Below, piece after piece: positions 1-11,780 of a DNA stretch of 64,000 nt. Position numbers and translations under genes: made by a program. The stretch is from Haematobia irritans (lineage: Eukaryota > Arthropoda > Insecta > Diptera > Muscidae): assembly GCF_050003625.1 (NCBI RefSeq), contig NC_134397.1, positions 228,408,537 through 228,472,536 of the forward strand, read 5' to 3'. Every line of letters begins with the position of its first letter. Position 1 is the first letter of the stretch. The notes beneath the pieces are model-generated. The model ran no database searches, was not told the origin of the DNA, and saw only the letters and a list, made by a program, of their open reading frames with translations.

Positions 1-150
1 ACGGACATGGCTAAATCGACTCAGGGAACCACCCTGAGCATTATTGCCAAAGACACCATGTGTCTATCTCGTCTCCTTCTGGGTGTTGCAAACATATGCA
101 CTAACTTATAATACCCTGTTCCACAGTGTGGCGCAGGGTATAATAATAAA
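1..150 (-). mobile_element. Terminal fragment of a hairpin/GTCY-type interspersed element
   Basis: The first bases (acggacatgg.taaatcgactcag) match the segment that follows the GTCY repeat in the tandem-monomer elements elsewhere in the window. At 112-140 a hairpin with arms TACCCTG/CAGGGTA takes the place of the TACCCTCC hairpin that ends those elements. A shorter inverted relative lies near 12048-12130. The rest of the element lies outside the window. This looks like a divergent subfamily rather than the main one. Confidence 0.55.
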
Positions 151-2421
151 TTTGGAATGACACTACATTTGGGCGAAAATACAATGAGATAAAGAGTAGT
201 GTAACACCAAGAAAACATATTTTTTTCTGAAAGAAAATCGCCCGTAGATAAAGGTCCCATATATATCGCTATTAAATAAAATCCGTAAAAACAACAAATC
301 GCGTTTTGAAAATAACAATTGTTTTTCAAAAGTACACAGATATTTAGTCACACTTTTACATTTTTTAATTAAAAGAAAGATGCTCCGACTAAAATTTAAC
401 AGTTTTGTATAATTCTGATTTCCAAAAAAAAAAAAAAAAAATACCACATAATACTGACATATAATCAGTATTTTGACTTAATTGGATGAGATGTAAATTG
501 TAAGCATGTTTATAAAACAATTTCGAATGTAATTTGATAGAACTATCTCCGCTCCTGTGTGTATTTCTATACATGGCTGTTGTAGTAATTTTGCCATGAC
601 TGCTTGTGATGAAATGATTTATGGAAATATATTTATGTTCTTGGTTATTTGAAATAAAACTACAAAATTAATACCAATTTTAAAAATCATTAAAATATAA
701 ATGCAACGCTTATCTCTCTGATGAAATGGATGGGAGTTTTAAGGCCCTTCTTGGGCCTTATATTGGTTGGAACAAATCCATAAAATGTATTAATTAAAAT
801 GGCTACATTTCCAATCATTTCATTAACGGAGGGGTTTTTATTATAAATTGTAACTAACTTTTACAATTTTTTTATTAATTATTTTGTTATTTATACACCT
901 TCAGTCAAATTTTTAATTGAAAACTTTTTTTGTAGTTATATGAAGAGATGATGCACAGTGAGATAATTCGATTTGCAAGGGGATAATTTCTATAGGACCC
1001 CAATTGAGTTATCTATCACAACCAGATCTAAACACTGTAGAAAATTTCATTCGGCCAAACGGAAATAGATTTGTATCTGGTATTCTTTTCTGGTGAATTC
1101 TTTTCAATTACTTAATCGATCAAGTACCTTAATCTTCTTTGTAAAGAAAGTTCGTATAATAATTAATTATTTTTGTGATATATTCCCAAAAAGAAAGAGG
1201 GAAATCATATTAAATATTAAATATAAACGAGAGATTATTATTCAAAGGCCCTTTATTAGATATATATTTACGTTCTATCCATCTATGAACGTTCTATCCA
1301 TCTATGAAAAGACATTCCAAACCAAATTACCACTCACCAAACCAAAAAAAGCAATTAAGCATCCGATGAGTTAGGTAAGAGAGCGAAATAGGCGGCAAGC
1401 AACAACCTCAGCCTTAGCCAGAATATGGTGGCAATATTCAAAGTTTATGGCTGAGACTAGGTGACTGGATTCGGTTGTTTGTTGTCGTCCTACCTTTGGA
1501 GATTTGTCATTTCGAGGTTTAGCCATTACGTTTTCTACACCCAGGTGATCAACGTATAGTCGTTCCATTGATGCGCTTCATAAGCCATGATAATTGAAGC
1601 GTATTAAAATTTTTTTTAAGTGTTGTTCAGATAATTGCAAAATTTACGACTGCAACAAATATGCAGAAAAAAAGCGAATGACGAAGACTACCATAAAAAT
1701 TATACAATTACTATTTTAGAATAACAAATTACACTCTAGGCTCTGAGTTCGAAATGAAAAATATGCGTATAATTATACGCAACAAGAGACTTTAGTTTTT
1801 TCTCTTGATTTCGATTGAAGTGTGCAAATAAAATTATTTATCATAATTGAACAATAATATATATGTAGTTAGATGAAATGATGCAGCATAAATTAAATGA
1901 TGCAAGATTTAGGAAATTATTTTAGTTTTATTCATTAAGAAATTAGTGAGAAATATTCAAAGTTCATTACATCAACATAAAGTGGCTATACTTGATTGTC
2001 ATATGACGGAAGACCATTTACTTAAGGAAATAGTGCTCAATTGCTTGTTTCTACGATGAGCAAAAAATGGGCTAGCCCACTTTCTGATATCAATTTCGAA
2101 AAATCAATTTAGAATGTCCAACATACTTGAAATTCTAAGGAGTATTTTTCGGTACTTTATTTTCTACAACCGTTGGGTTTACTTGAAATTAAGCAAATCA
2201 TAGGTGTTAGTTCGCTGTCCGCCGTAAATTTAAAATTTATATTATCCGATTGGAAATTGCTGAAGAGATAAGTTATAACAATTCTTGATTTAATTTTTGG
2301 TCTTTGATATAGTAGGCAAATCAAATTAAATGTCAGAAGTATTTTTATATAATTTAACACGAACGAAGATAGAAACACGAACTTTCCCATGATTTGATGG
2401 TGTTTAAAATACTCGCTACTA
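151..2421. other. AT-rich stretch with no gene recognised
   Basis: Only short ORFs occur here and none has recognisable protein content. Visible landmarks are a poly-A run near 423-441 and a perfect 19-bp tandem duplication at 1271-1308. The slightly less AT-rich patch at 1375-1590 encodes nothing I recognise. I see no splice-flanked coding segment. Confidence 0.5.
1271..1308. repeat. 19-bp perfect tandem duplication
   Basis: The unit cgttctatccatctatgaa occurs twice head to tail (1271-1289 and 1290-1308) with no mismatch, which suggests a recent local slippage or duplication. Confidence 0.9.
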
Positions 2422-3696
2422 ACAGGTTGGCTGATAAGTCCCCGGTCTAACAAAGAAAAACACATTTTTTTGTCAAAATTCGTTTTTATTATTCAATATA
2501 GTTCCCTTTAAGAGCGATACAACGATTATAACGACCTTCCAATTTTTTGATACCATTTTGGTAGTAGTCTTTCGGTTTTGCCTCAAAAAAGGCCTCAGTT
2601 TCGGCGATCACCTCTTCATTGCAGCCAAATTTTTTCCCTGCGAGCATCCTTTTGAGGTCTGAGAACAAGAAAAAGTCGCTGGGGGCCAGATCTGGAGAAA
2701 ACGGTAGGTTGGGGAAGCAATTCGAAGCCCAACTCATGAATTTTTGCCATCGTTCTCAATGACTTGTGGCACGGTGCGTTGTCTTGGTGGAACAACACTT
2801 TTTTCTTCTTCATATGGGGCCGTTTTGTCGCAATTTCGACCATCAAACGCTCCAATAACGCCATATAATAGTCACTGTTGATGGTTTTTCCCTTCTAAAG
2901 ATAATCGATAAAAATTATTCCATGCGCATCCCAAAAGACAGAGTCGATTACTTTGCCAGCGGACCTTTGAGACTTTCCACGCTTCGAAAACGGTTCACCG
3001 GTCGCTGTCCACTCAGCCGACTGTCGATTGGACTCAGGAGTGTAGTGATGGAGCCATGTTTCATCCATTGTCACATATTGACGGAAAAACTCGGGTGTAT
3101 TACGAGTTAACAGCTGCACCGCTCAGAATCATCAACACGTTGTTGTTTTTGGTCAAATGTGAGTACGCGCGGCACCCATTTTGCACAGAGCTTCCGCATA
3201 TCCAAATATTGATGAATGATATGACCAACACGTTCCTTTGATATCTTTAAGGCCTCTGCTATCTCGATCAACTTCATTTTACGGTCATTCAAAATCATTT
3301 TTTTGATGTTTTCGTCGGCAACCACCTCTTTCGGGCGTCCACTACGTTCACCGTCCTCCGTGCTCATTTCACCGCGCTTGAATTTTGCATACAAATCAAT
3401 TATTATTGATTTCCCTGGGGCAGAGTCCGGAAACTCATTATCAAGCCAAGTTTTTTGCTTCCACCGTATTTTTTCCCTTCAGAAAACAGTATTTGATCAA
3501 AACACGAAATTCCTTTTTTCCATTTTTTCACAATAAGAAAAGTTGTTTCACAAAAGACGCTTTATCTCACAAACTAATTGACTTACAGACGTCAAATTTT
3601 GACACAAATCATTTCAAGGTTGGAACTATATAAAAATAATATGAATTTAATACTAGCGACGCCATCTATGTGTCGGGGACTTATCAGCCAACCTGT
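2422..3696 (-). mobile_element. mariner element, irritans subfamily (Himar1-like), complete but decayed
   Basis: A 1275-bp element bounded by inverted terminal repeats beginning ACAGGTTGGCTGATAAGTCC. It is flanked by TA at 2420-2421 and 3697-3698, as expected for mariner insertion at TA. These ends match the irritans-subfamily mariner ITR familiar from Haematobia (Himar1). Length is close to the usual ~1.28 kb. The internal transposase gene, on the minus strand, is frameshifted in several places, so the element cannot make its own transposase. Its ends look good enough to be mobilised in trans, but that is inference. Confidence 0.95.
2489..3523 (-). pseudogene. Broken mariner transposase (DD34D type)
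   Basis: The gene runs right to left. The likely start ATG is at 3523 and the stop ends at 2489, giving about the normal ~348-codon span. Conceptual fragments in different frames carry the family hallmarks in order: the N-terminal helix-turn-helix region with KFKRGEMSTEDGERSGRPKE, the VPR-LTFDQKQ linker, the first catalytic Asp in TMDETWLHHY, the second in FHQDNAPCH, and the third in SPDLAPSDFF (34 residues after the second in the family). All three catalytic Asp residues survive, but the frame is lost early (a one-base loss in the run after the start ATG) and again several times. It is a dead gene in a structurally complete element. Confidence 0.92.
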
Positions 3697-4083
3697 TATT
3701 AACGATGCCCACTGAAGGGCCGAACCCGGACTTCAAGATATAATTTTGATTACCGGTATTAATAGAAAGAATTACTTTTTGCCTACACAGGTAAGTTATT
3801 ATTTTTAAATTCCAAGTAATACTGCAAGTAGTAACTTTTTGATTACCGGTATTACTGAAAGAATCACTAGTGCTTACCCAGTTTTTGCTGGGAAGGTTAA
3901 TAATATTTGCTCCAAAATTTTCTCCATTAAATTAAGAACACGAGTTTGGAAAAGTCGGATGTCTTTGAAGTATGGCAGAATCTCCGTAAAGTAAAGAAAA
4001 TAATTTTTGATTTAAAGAAATCGTCTTTAAATTAACTGATATATTGAAGCTTTAGATTTAAGACAAAAATCTCTTCAAATATA

Positions 4084-5034
4084 CACGCTCACAAAAAATC
4101 GCTTCTGTAACATATACTTCAAGCATATATATTTTTGGGTATTGCCCAAACATTTATATGTTTGATCTCTTCGAATATATAATATGTTTGAAAGCATATT
4201 GGTCTAAACAATATATGTTTGGGTAGTCTAAGTTCCAAACATTTTGTATTTTTGCATCCAAATTCAATAATGTTGTCTTCCAAAAAACAATATGTTATTA
4301 TGTGAACATATAATATGTTTGGAAGCATTTTCACCCAAAAATATTATATGCTTAAAAAAAATTCTCCCAAACAATATTGTGCTCAAAATTTTATTTATTT
4401 ATTTATATATTTACAATCATAATGAATTATGAAAATAAACAGGTAATATAGGTGCTAACAACATAGGTTTTCGACCTGAATGCTCAAAATTTTGTTTCTG
4501 CACAATTGTATATTCCCCCACATCTTTCTCACTTCCACGAGATTTTTTAGTTCTTAGCACCTTTTTCTGTAATACAAACATTGTAGAAGAAATTATTCAA
4601 TTATTTTTATTTTAATTTTACCTTTTGCCGGACGGGGATTCGAACAGCGGACCACACAGTTTGTAAGGATCAAAGAAGTAGCTGATCAATTGCCCAAGGA
4701 AAAATAAAATGTTAATTTTGTAATAACAAGCAACAACCACCAACTTAATTCAATATCGCTCCCTGTTAAATAGCGCTCCAAGCTACTAAACACATATATG
4801 TTTATAGGCTATTTCTAAATTAATATATGTTTGCATCCAAGCATATTATATTTACAAACATTTTATGTCCCAAACATAATATGTTGTAACATATTACCAT
4901 ATATGTCCCAAACATGTTATGCTAGTTTATGAACATTATATGCTTGCACTCAAAAATATTGTGTTTAAAAATTTGTGTTCCAAACATATAATGTTTATAG
5001 CCAAACATATGAAAAACAGTCTTTTTCATCCGTG
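4084..5034 (-). mobile_element. Family E TIR element, copy 1 (951 bp)
   Basis: Bounded by TA (4082-4083 and 5035-5036). The ends start CACGCTCACAAAAAA and, from the other side, CACGGATGAAAAAG. The interior is dominated by degenerate palindromes of the form CAAACATATTATATGTTTG and contains a tRNA-like module (4624-4698, minus). It encodes no transposase. Short ORFs here recur in all E copies only because the DNA is repeated. It inserted into a D MITE, and the empty site is present elsewhere in the window. Confidence 0.85.
4624..4698 (-). other. tRNA-like module inside family E element
   Basis: Read on the minus strand, this has a polymerase III B-box-like GTTCGAATCCC and an anticodon-loop-like CCTTACAAA, with a weaker A-box region. 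The same module is in E2 near 5722-5796 (plus strand), partly in E3, and in better-preserved form at 35497-35572. It is a tRNA-derived segment of a repeat, not a tRNA gene: there is no convincing acceptor stem. Confidence 0.6.
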
Positions 5035-5411
5035 TAGGCTTATACTTATTTTAAGGATTTTAAATCTTTTATCAAAAGTTGTTTTTTTCTGTGAGTCAAG
5101 AACATATTTTTTATTTTGATGCATTATTATAATTTGGATTTGTAGCTGGCTTTTGTTTGTACGCCAACAGCATTTTCATTACATCTTAAAACGAAAAAAA
5201 AAAATGATAAATGAAATCCTAATTTAAATTTTAGTCATCCTAGATTTACGACTGTATACTCGTATGTTCCTAAAAAATTCTTCAATCTATAGATATCGCA
5301 TCTTTTGTTTGTAATCAAGAGAAGAGAACGCCAAAATCTTTGGATCCAAGTAATTTTTTGGAGTCTGTTATTGGTTTTATATAAACACATCCAGACTTAA
5401 ATATTTTTCTA

Positions 5412-6491
5412 CACGGATGAAAAAGGCTGTTTTTCATATGTTTGGCTATAAACATTATATGTTTGGAACACAAATTTTTAAACACAATATTTTTGAGTGC
5501 AAGCATATAATGTTCATAAACTAGCATAACATGTTTGGGACATATATGTTAATATGTTAGAACATATTATGTTTGGGACATAAAATTTTTGTAAATATAA
5601 TATGCTTGGATGCAAACATATATTAATTTAGTAGCTTGGAGCGCTATTTAACAGGGAGCGATATTGAATTAAGTTGGTGGTTGTTGCTTGTTATTACAAA
5701 ATTAACATTTTATTTTTCCTTGGGCAATTGATCAGCTACTTCTTTGATCCTTACAAACTGTATGGTCCGCTGTTCGAATCCCCGTCCGGCAAAAGGTAAA
5801 ATTAAAATAAAAAATCATACAATTGAATAATTTCTTCTACAATGTTTGTATTACAGAAAAAGGTGCTAAGAACTAAAAAAATCTCGTGGAAGTGAGAAAG
5901 ATGTGGGGGAATATACAATTGGGCAGAAACAAAATTTTGAGCATTCAGGTCGAAAACCTATGTTGTTAGCACCTATATTACCTGTTTATTTTCATAATTC
6001 GTTATGATTGTAGATATATAAATAAACATATACAATTTTGAGCACAATATTGTTTGGGAGAATTTTTTTTAAGCATATAATATTTTTGGGTGCAAAATGC
6101 TTCCAAACATATTATATGGTCACATAATAACATATTGTTTTTTGGAAGACAACATTATTGAATTTGGATGCAAAAATACAAAATGTTTGGAACTTAGACT
6201 ACCCAAACATATATTGTTTAGACCAATATGCTTTCAAACATATTATATGGTCACATAATAACATATTGTTTTTTGGAAGACAACATTATTGAATTTGGAT
6301 GCAAAAATACAAAATGTTTGGAACTTAGACTACCCAAACATATATTGTTTAGACCAATATGCTTTCAAACATATTATATATTGGAAGAGATCAAACATAT
6401 AAATGTTTGGGCAATACCCAAAAATATATATATGCTTGAAGCAAAATATGTTTGGGAGTATATGTTACAGAAGCGATTTTTTGTGAGCGTG
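5412..6491 (+). mobile_element. Family E TIR element, copy 2 (1080 bp), inverted relative to copy 1
   Basis: Nearly identical to copy 1 but in opposite orientation, flanked by TA (5410-5411, 6492-6493). It is longer than copy 1 by an internal 131-bp tandem duplication starting about 6110. Copies 1 and 2 are separated by only ~377 bp, so together they form an inverted repeat with ~1 kb arms. No transposase ORF is present. Confidence 0.87.
6110..6371. repeat. 131-bp tandem duplication within E copy 2
   Basis: The block beginning acatattatatggtcacat recurs exactly 131 bp later (6110 and 6241). Copies 1 and 3 of family E have it once. The flanks of each unit share atgcttycaaacatattata, so unequal exchange or slippage at that short homology is the simplest origin. 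Confidence 0.88.
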
Positions 6492-6493
6492 TA

Positions 6494-7605
6494 GGTACCA
6501 TTCTTCCAGGAATCTCTTTAACAAATCTCTATGTTATAATGTTCCCATAATTCAACGTATATAACTCATATATGGATTTTTAAATCTCACATATGTTCAT
6601 CGGAGTAAAAGGAATCGATAAATCAGTCTTCGTCTAAATGATCATTACCCAGACGTTTTCACTTCTATTTTGATCAATTTCAAAAAATTGCTCTCCACAT
6701 TCGATTACTTTCACCTTCAATTGATGGCGAAGAAAACGAAAAAAAGTCAAACAAGTTTTTTTCCTCTTATGATCATTTATTTCGTCGGTTTTCGTTTTCG
6801 AAGGGGTGTTCTTTGTACTCACCCGCGTTGAGACTGAGTCCCCGATTTTTTTAGGATATCTGACATAAAAACCAGTTCCTTTATGTCAGCGCTGACAGGC
6901 AGATGACTTGTAATTGTAATTTATGCAAAAGCACCGTCGCAGCAACAATAACACTGCCTGCCACAAAAATGATCAACCAAAAACACAAATTGCATAAAAT
7001 CCGCTAAGGTAACTCACCAAGAAACTAGCCTTTATTATTATGACCACTACTACATTTTAAGCCCAGCGAAACATCACCAAACTCAAAACATGGTCGAAAT
7101 CGAAAAGGCCGCATGGTACAGAAAATAAAATCTAAAAAAAAATAAAAATGAAAATTGTGTTGCAATAGCACGTACTGTTGTTTTACTCTCCTCAGGTTGC
7201 CAATTACACACCGAAAAATGTATGAACTTTGCGCAGAAAGACAACAGAAAAAGGCGGCATCTCATGTAGACAAACCATTCGAAATGTTGATATGATATGT
7301 ACTATATGAACGCCAGCATAATGAGGAGGATGATATGATAATTTCAGCAAATACATTTAGAATTTGTTTGAAGTTGGTGCAGAGAGAGAGGAACCTTTTC
7401 TTGTCCGACATGTTTCTTTAATTTTATGTTTTATTTCTCCTTTGCTCAACGCGTTTTAGATTAACGCAAACGGTTAGAAGTTTAAAAGAATTCCTGCAAC
7501 TCATTTTGATATGACCTTAGTTACCCCTCAAAGAGTTTTCAACATTGGAATACTGTTCGCTTAGGTAGAATGAAAAAATATTGCAATATGTGTTTCAAAG
7601 TTTAT
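6494..7605. other. No gene recognised
   Basis: AT-rich sequence of mixed character. The part at 6600-7270 is less repetitive than its surroundings, but its short ORFs show no domain I recognise. No terminal repeats or array are visible. Confidence 0.45.
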
Positions 7606-7748
7606 CCGTAATGGGAAACACCGTTCGGACTCTGCTATAAAAAGGAGGTCCCTTATCATGAGGTAAACATAGAATCGTCAGCCCTCATTGACAAGAGATA
7701 AGATCACCACTTGTGGTATCAAAAAGTCCAAGTGAGCCTAAAGTAACA
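7606..7748 (+). repeat. Internal fragment of the tRNA-derived SINE
   Basis: This segment matches the central body of the SINE at 43851-44193: 'accgttcggactc', 'ctataaaaaggaggtccctt' and 'agtgagcct' occur in order. Both the tRNA head and the (CCTAA)n tail are missing and many bases differ, so it is an old remnant. Confidence 0.75.
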
Positions 7749-8384
7749 TGCTAGCATTATACCCATAAGCGTAGGAAGACCTCTGGGGAGGGGTCTTAGA
7801 CACCCCGGAAAAACTTTAGACATAACTTTGGGTGTTGTTCTTAACCCATTCCCTGCCATTGTACTTGCTTGAGTACAGCAAATTGGAAACATTTAATCTC
7901 GTAGAAATTTGTTTATAAATGAAATTTGGCAACATTTTGTTTTTTTTTTTTTGTTTTTTATATTTTTTAACCGAAGATAATTGTAAATGGCTGCCCAGGA
8001 ATAAATTTAAACGGCAATATTCACATAAAACCATAATGAATATTCGCTTTAATATACACATACGTATTATTTTAATTTTCTACAATCGTTTTGGTATTGC
8101 TTTTGTGGGATTTTATTCAGAAATTTATGAAAAACACAAATGTTATGATATTTTCCGACGCAAACGGCAGTACATTTGAGAGACACGTCGACCCAAACTT
8201 TATGATATTTTGTTGGCAGAGTCCTCTGGTGTTTCAGTTTTGCTATGACAAGACTGCATCTTCTTCTCAATTGTCTTTGGTAGTACAAAGACCAGTGTGA
8301 CCAGATCAAAAATTTTTTTTTGCAGCTAAAGCAGTATTAAAATAATGATAAAAAATGCTAACTCCGATATTAAAATGCCGAACA
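7749..8384. other. No gene recognised
   Basis: AT-rich, with a T-run near 7940-7955. ORFs on both strands overlap each other and show no recognisable protein content. Confidence 0.4.
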
Positions 8385-9245
8385 TTCGGGCGAATCGGGT
8401 GAGATTTGCGCCTATAAAAAATTTGTCCTTCCAAGAGGCTCCTGAGGTTAAATTTTGGGATCGGTTTATATGGGGCTATATATAATTATAGACCGATATG
8501 AACCAATTTTTGCACGGTTGTTAGAGACCATAGTTATACTAATATAACGTACAAAATTTTAACCGAATCGAACGAAATTTGCTCATCCAAGAGGCTCCGG
8601 AAGTCAAATCTGGGGATCGGTTTATATGGGGACTATATATAATTATGGACCGAAATGAATAATTTTTTGTATGGTTGTTAGAGGTCATATACTTACGCAA
8701 CACAGAAAATTTCAACCGAATCGGATAAAACTTGCTCCTCCAAGAGGCTCCGAAAGCCAAATAGGGGGATCGGTTTATATGGGTGCTATATATAATTATG
8801 GACCGATTGAACCAATTTTTGCATGGTTGTTAGAGACTATGTACTTATATAATGTGCAACATTTTAACCGAATCGGACGAAATGTACTCCTCCAAGAGGC
8901 TCCGGAGGTCAAATCTGGGGATCGGTTTATATAAGGGCTATATATAATTATGGACCGATATGGACCAATTTTGGCATGGTTGTTAGAGGTCATATACTTA
9001 CACCACGTACCAAATTTCCACCGGATCGGATGAAATTTGCACCTCCAAGAGGATCCGCAAGTCAAATCTGGGGGTCGGTTCATATGGGGGCTGTATGTAA
9101 ACGTGGTCCGATATGGCCCATTTGCAATCCGACCTACATCAATATTAACTACTTGTGCCAAGTTTCAAGTAGATAGCTTGTTTCGTTCGGAAGTTAGCGT
9201 GATTTCCACAGACGGACGGATAGGCGGACGGGCGGAATCGGGTTA
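8385..9245 (-). mobile_element. Tandem-monomer element, copy a (divergent)
   Basis: Contains four to five diverged copies of the ~153-bp monomer (marker words gatcggtttatatgggg, gaccgatatggaccaa and gttgttagag). It ends in the non-repeated segment 'acttccgaacgaaac' (here reversed) and a short degenerate GGAC/GGCG tract near 9212-9238 that corresponds to the GTCY repeat. The terminal hairpin and the GGCCGTATATACTTG end are not visible. More divergent than the other copies, so probably older or a separate subfamily. ORFs across it are by-products of the repeat. Confidence 0.75.
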
Positions 9246-9436
9246 TACATATATATGAGACCTAAATCTGAAAAATCCTGACTTTTTGAAGTTGCAGTAG
9301 GTTTGTGTCAATCAGGATCAGGTTATCACTAAGATCATATAGGAGCTAAATCTAAATATATATTTTAACCGACCGTAAAAGAAACGTCTTTTTTTCTTTA
9401 ATCAAAAGAAATCAACTAATTTTCTTTTTATGTTAA

Positions 9437-9799
9437 AGGCCGGTATGCACCTCTAGCGAAAAATTTCATTCCCATAAGAAATGCATTGCTATTTATGCTA
9501 ACGAAATTTTCGGTAGCGTTCACTTTCGTAAGCTGGTACGCACCTCTAATGAAAATAACAGGGTTGTCAAAAGCATATTTTGGCAGCAAACATTTAATTT
9601 ATTACAATCATTGTGTGCGTAAAAGTTTTAAAAGGTCTGTAAATAATAAACAATTTATTTGAGGAATATTTGGAACATATATTTCACAATTTTTAAAAGC
9701 TATTAGCTGGTTTAAAATTTATGTACACATCCCTGTTTTTTGTTGAAGACTTAAATAAATTTTTGCTACCGAAAATTTCGCTAGAGGTGCATACCGGCC
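9437..9799. mobile_element. MITE with 26-bp perfect terminal inverted repeats, TTAA-flanked
   Basis: The left end reads AGGCCGGTATGCACCTCTAG and continues GCGAAA. The right end is its exact reverse complement. Direct TTAA occurs on both sides (9433-9436 and 9800-9803), which suggests piggyBac-type targeting. An imperfect internal echo of the TIR lies at 9525-9555. The element is ~363 bp with no coding capacity, so it needs a transposase from elsewhere. The TTAA partly overlaps the palindromic end, so a 3-bp TTA/TAA duplication (Harbinger-like) is a possible alternative. Confidence 0.87.
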
Positions 9800-9803
9800 T
9801 TAA

Positions 9804-10540
9804 GTCAAAAACCAAAACAACAAATACAAAATATTTTTTTGCTATTCCCTGCGCCTACTTATTTCGTATAAAGTCGCAATAAAAAACACCAACAATTTTC
9901 ACTGACAAAAGTGCTACTTGGTAAGCGAAAGAGGCAGCACCCACTTACTCTAGTGCAACTTAGTTGCGCTCATTTTAGCACCTCCATACTTTTGTGGATG
10001 CTTAATCAAAAAACTATTATGTTAATCGTTCGATATAAACGATGAACATTATTGACTTACATGTTTAGAAGAAATAGCGCTGAAAATTTTGAATAGTAGT
10101 GCCTACAGTATGGACACTATAACACTAGTGCTTCCAATTTTATAATTATTTTTTGCTGGGTTGTTTAATTTAAAAATTTTATTGGTAATCTCTTTCTCTG
10201 CACCGAATCCTGCTCAAATCATACTTAAAATTGACTTAAAGGACCTTTCATGTGATGTGGCTTTTGAGAATCGATCATTATACATGGTCGTAGACAGCAT
10301 CATTAGAACTTACAGATGGACATTGCTTCATACTCTTAGAATTTTACCCTCAATCAAGGTTAAAAATCTCCAAAAATTTTGTTTGTTACAAAAATAATTT
10401 TTGCTCCAAAAACACAATTCATTTCGTTCTTAAGTCTTTAATAAGACGCAGAAGTAGCGAATTAATTTACTTCCGTTCCAAACATTTATATTTTTAAGAC
10501 AGTGTCCAAATAAAGGTGTGTTTCTGTTAAATAAAGTTTC
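9804..10540. other. No gene recognised
   Basis: Low-complexity AT-rich sequence. The ORF at 10161-10397 has no recognisable domain and no supporting context. Confidence 0.4.
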
Positions 10541-10965
10541 TTTAAATCAGTTTGTGGGCGCCGAAAACCATGCTTTAGTTTTCTTCATTTTTGGGTTGTT
10601 TTTGCGTTAATAGCTATAGCCTTAAGTGTCTGTTGATGACTATGACAGCTACGTGGTTGATAGTCTGTTGGCTTACCGAGTATGCATGGTCCGCGGCTCA
10701 ATTTTCCGAACAAATAATTTCTTCTCCATTCCTGGTATTACAGAAAAGGGTGGTAGAAACTAAATAAAACTCGTGGAACTGAGTAAGATGTGAGGGAAGA
10801 TGCAATTAACCACAAAAAAAATTGAATGAAGCTCCAGTGAAAAAAATCAATGTTTCTCACAAAATGTATATACTTTTCTTCCTTAGAGCGAAAAGCTAAT
10901 GCGAAACGATATTTGTTTGTTTAAAATTTTGTTTGGCAGGAAAGAATTATTGTTTTGCATGTACT
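10541..10965 (+). mobile_element. Family E-prime fragment with tRNA-like module
   Basis: Homologous to the left half of the TIR element at 35182-36085 in reverse. A tRNA-like stretch at about 10644-10712 (gctacgtggttgatag, then catggtccgcgg) is followed by the shared 'aaactcgtggaactgag' block and by words near 10915-10955 matching the E-prime terminus. It is diverged and lacks a clear TA-bounded end. Confidence 0.6.
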
Positions 10966-11300
10966 TATCATACCCACCACACTATAGTCGAAGATATAGC
11001 AAAATCATACGAGCATCATCACATTCCAGTAAGCATAATGGTAAAAGAAAATTTATTATGTGTTATAGGCTTAACCGAAATGCTACAAAAGATCCCAGAA
11101 AATAGGAGTACACTGCATATTGGGTAGCTGCACTAGCAGACGTAATGCGACATTGTGTGTGGCTCTTTTCATCTTTGTGTAAAGATTTTAGTCTGTTATG
11201 AAAGACGATGGAGAAGCGAAAGATGAATGAATGAATGAACCAATGCCCCTGCTTGAGATAAACGTCAGATATAATTCCAGCCAAAGCACCAAAATATTTA
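10966..11300. other. No gene recognised
   Basis: An open segment at about 10933-11127 (64 codons) looks somewhat protein-like in composition (FACTYHTHHTIVEDIAKSYE), but I cannot assign it and it overlaps the end of an element copy. Treated as unexplained. Confidence 0.3.
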
Positions 11301-11780
11301 CACTCAAAAAAAAAAAATTAACTTTGATCAAAAGATTTCGAAAATGAATCTTAGCCAAATACGCAGATCCTTAAAATGACCTATATTTTCAAAGAATTGA
11401 ATTAAGATGCGATATTTGGATAAGTTATATACAAATAGGTATTTATAAAAAAATCTAAATTATACACTCGAAAATGTTTACTTGGATCCAAAGATTTTGG
11501 CATTCCTTTAATGATTTTGGTATTGATTCCGAGCCAAAGATGCGACTTCTTTTAAATAAATACATTTTTTACCAACATATCTGGCTTTAAATCTAGGATG
11601 ATTAAAATTGAAATTAAGATAGAGATCTCATTTATCAAATCTTCATTGTCTTTTCGCGATATATTAATAAAGCTATTCACGTACAAACGTACAAAGCCAG
11701 TTCAAAATCCAAATTTTTGACAGATACTTCAAAGCAAACTAAATGTTTTCTTAATACCAAAAAACTTTAAACCGAGTGTA
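11301..11780 (+). mobile_element. Family D MITE remnants (two partial copies)
   Basis: CACTCAAAAAAA preceded by TA at 11299-11300 starts one partial copy. A second start-like segment at 11466 continues 'acttggatccaaagatttt', 'gattccgagccaaagatgcg' and 'gctattcacgtac', in the same order as the D copy at 18129. No coding content. Confidence 0.65.

Larger units (their letters stand above)
3935..5361 (-). mobile_element. Family D MITE, split by an E element
   Basis: 3935-4083 and 5035-5361 together read as the reverse of the family D MITE seen at 18129 and 29249, including the segment ending 'aaatctttggatccaagtaa' near 5335-5355. The break lies at a TA inside aaataTAggct. The uninterrupted form is visible in the D copy near 20480-20490 (reverse strand). 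No coding capacity. Confidence 0.7.

Noticed and set aside
1371..1568. 65-codon minus-strand ORF in a less AT-rich patch
   Set aside because: No recognised family and no splice signals visible.
8796..9161. 121-codon ORF
   Set aside because: Translation of diverged 153-bp monomers in copy a.
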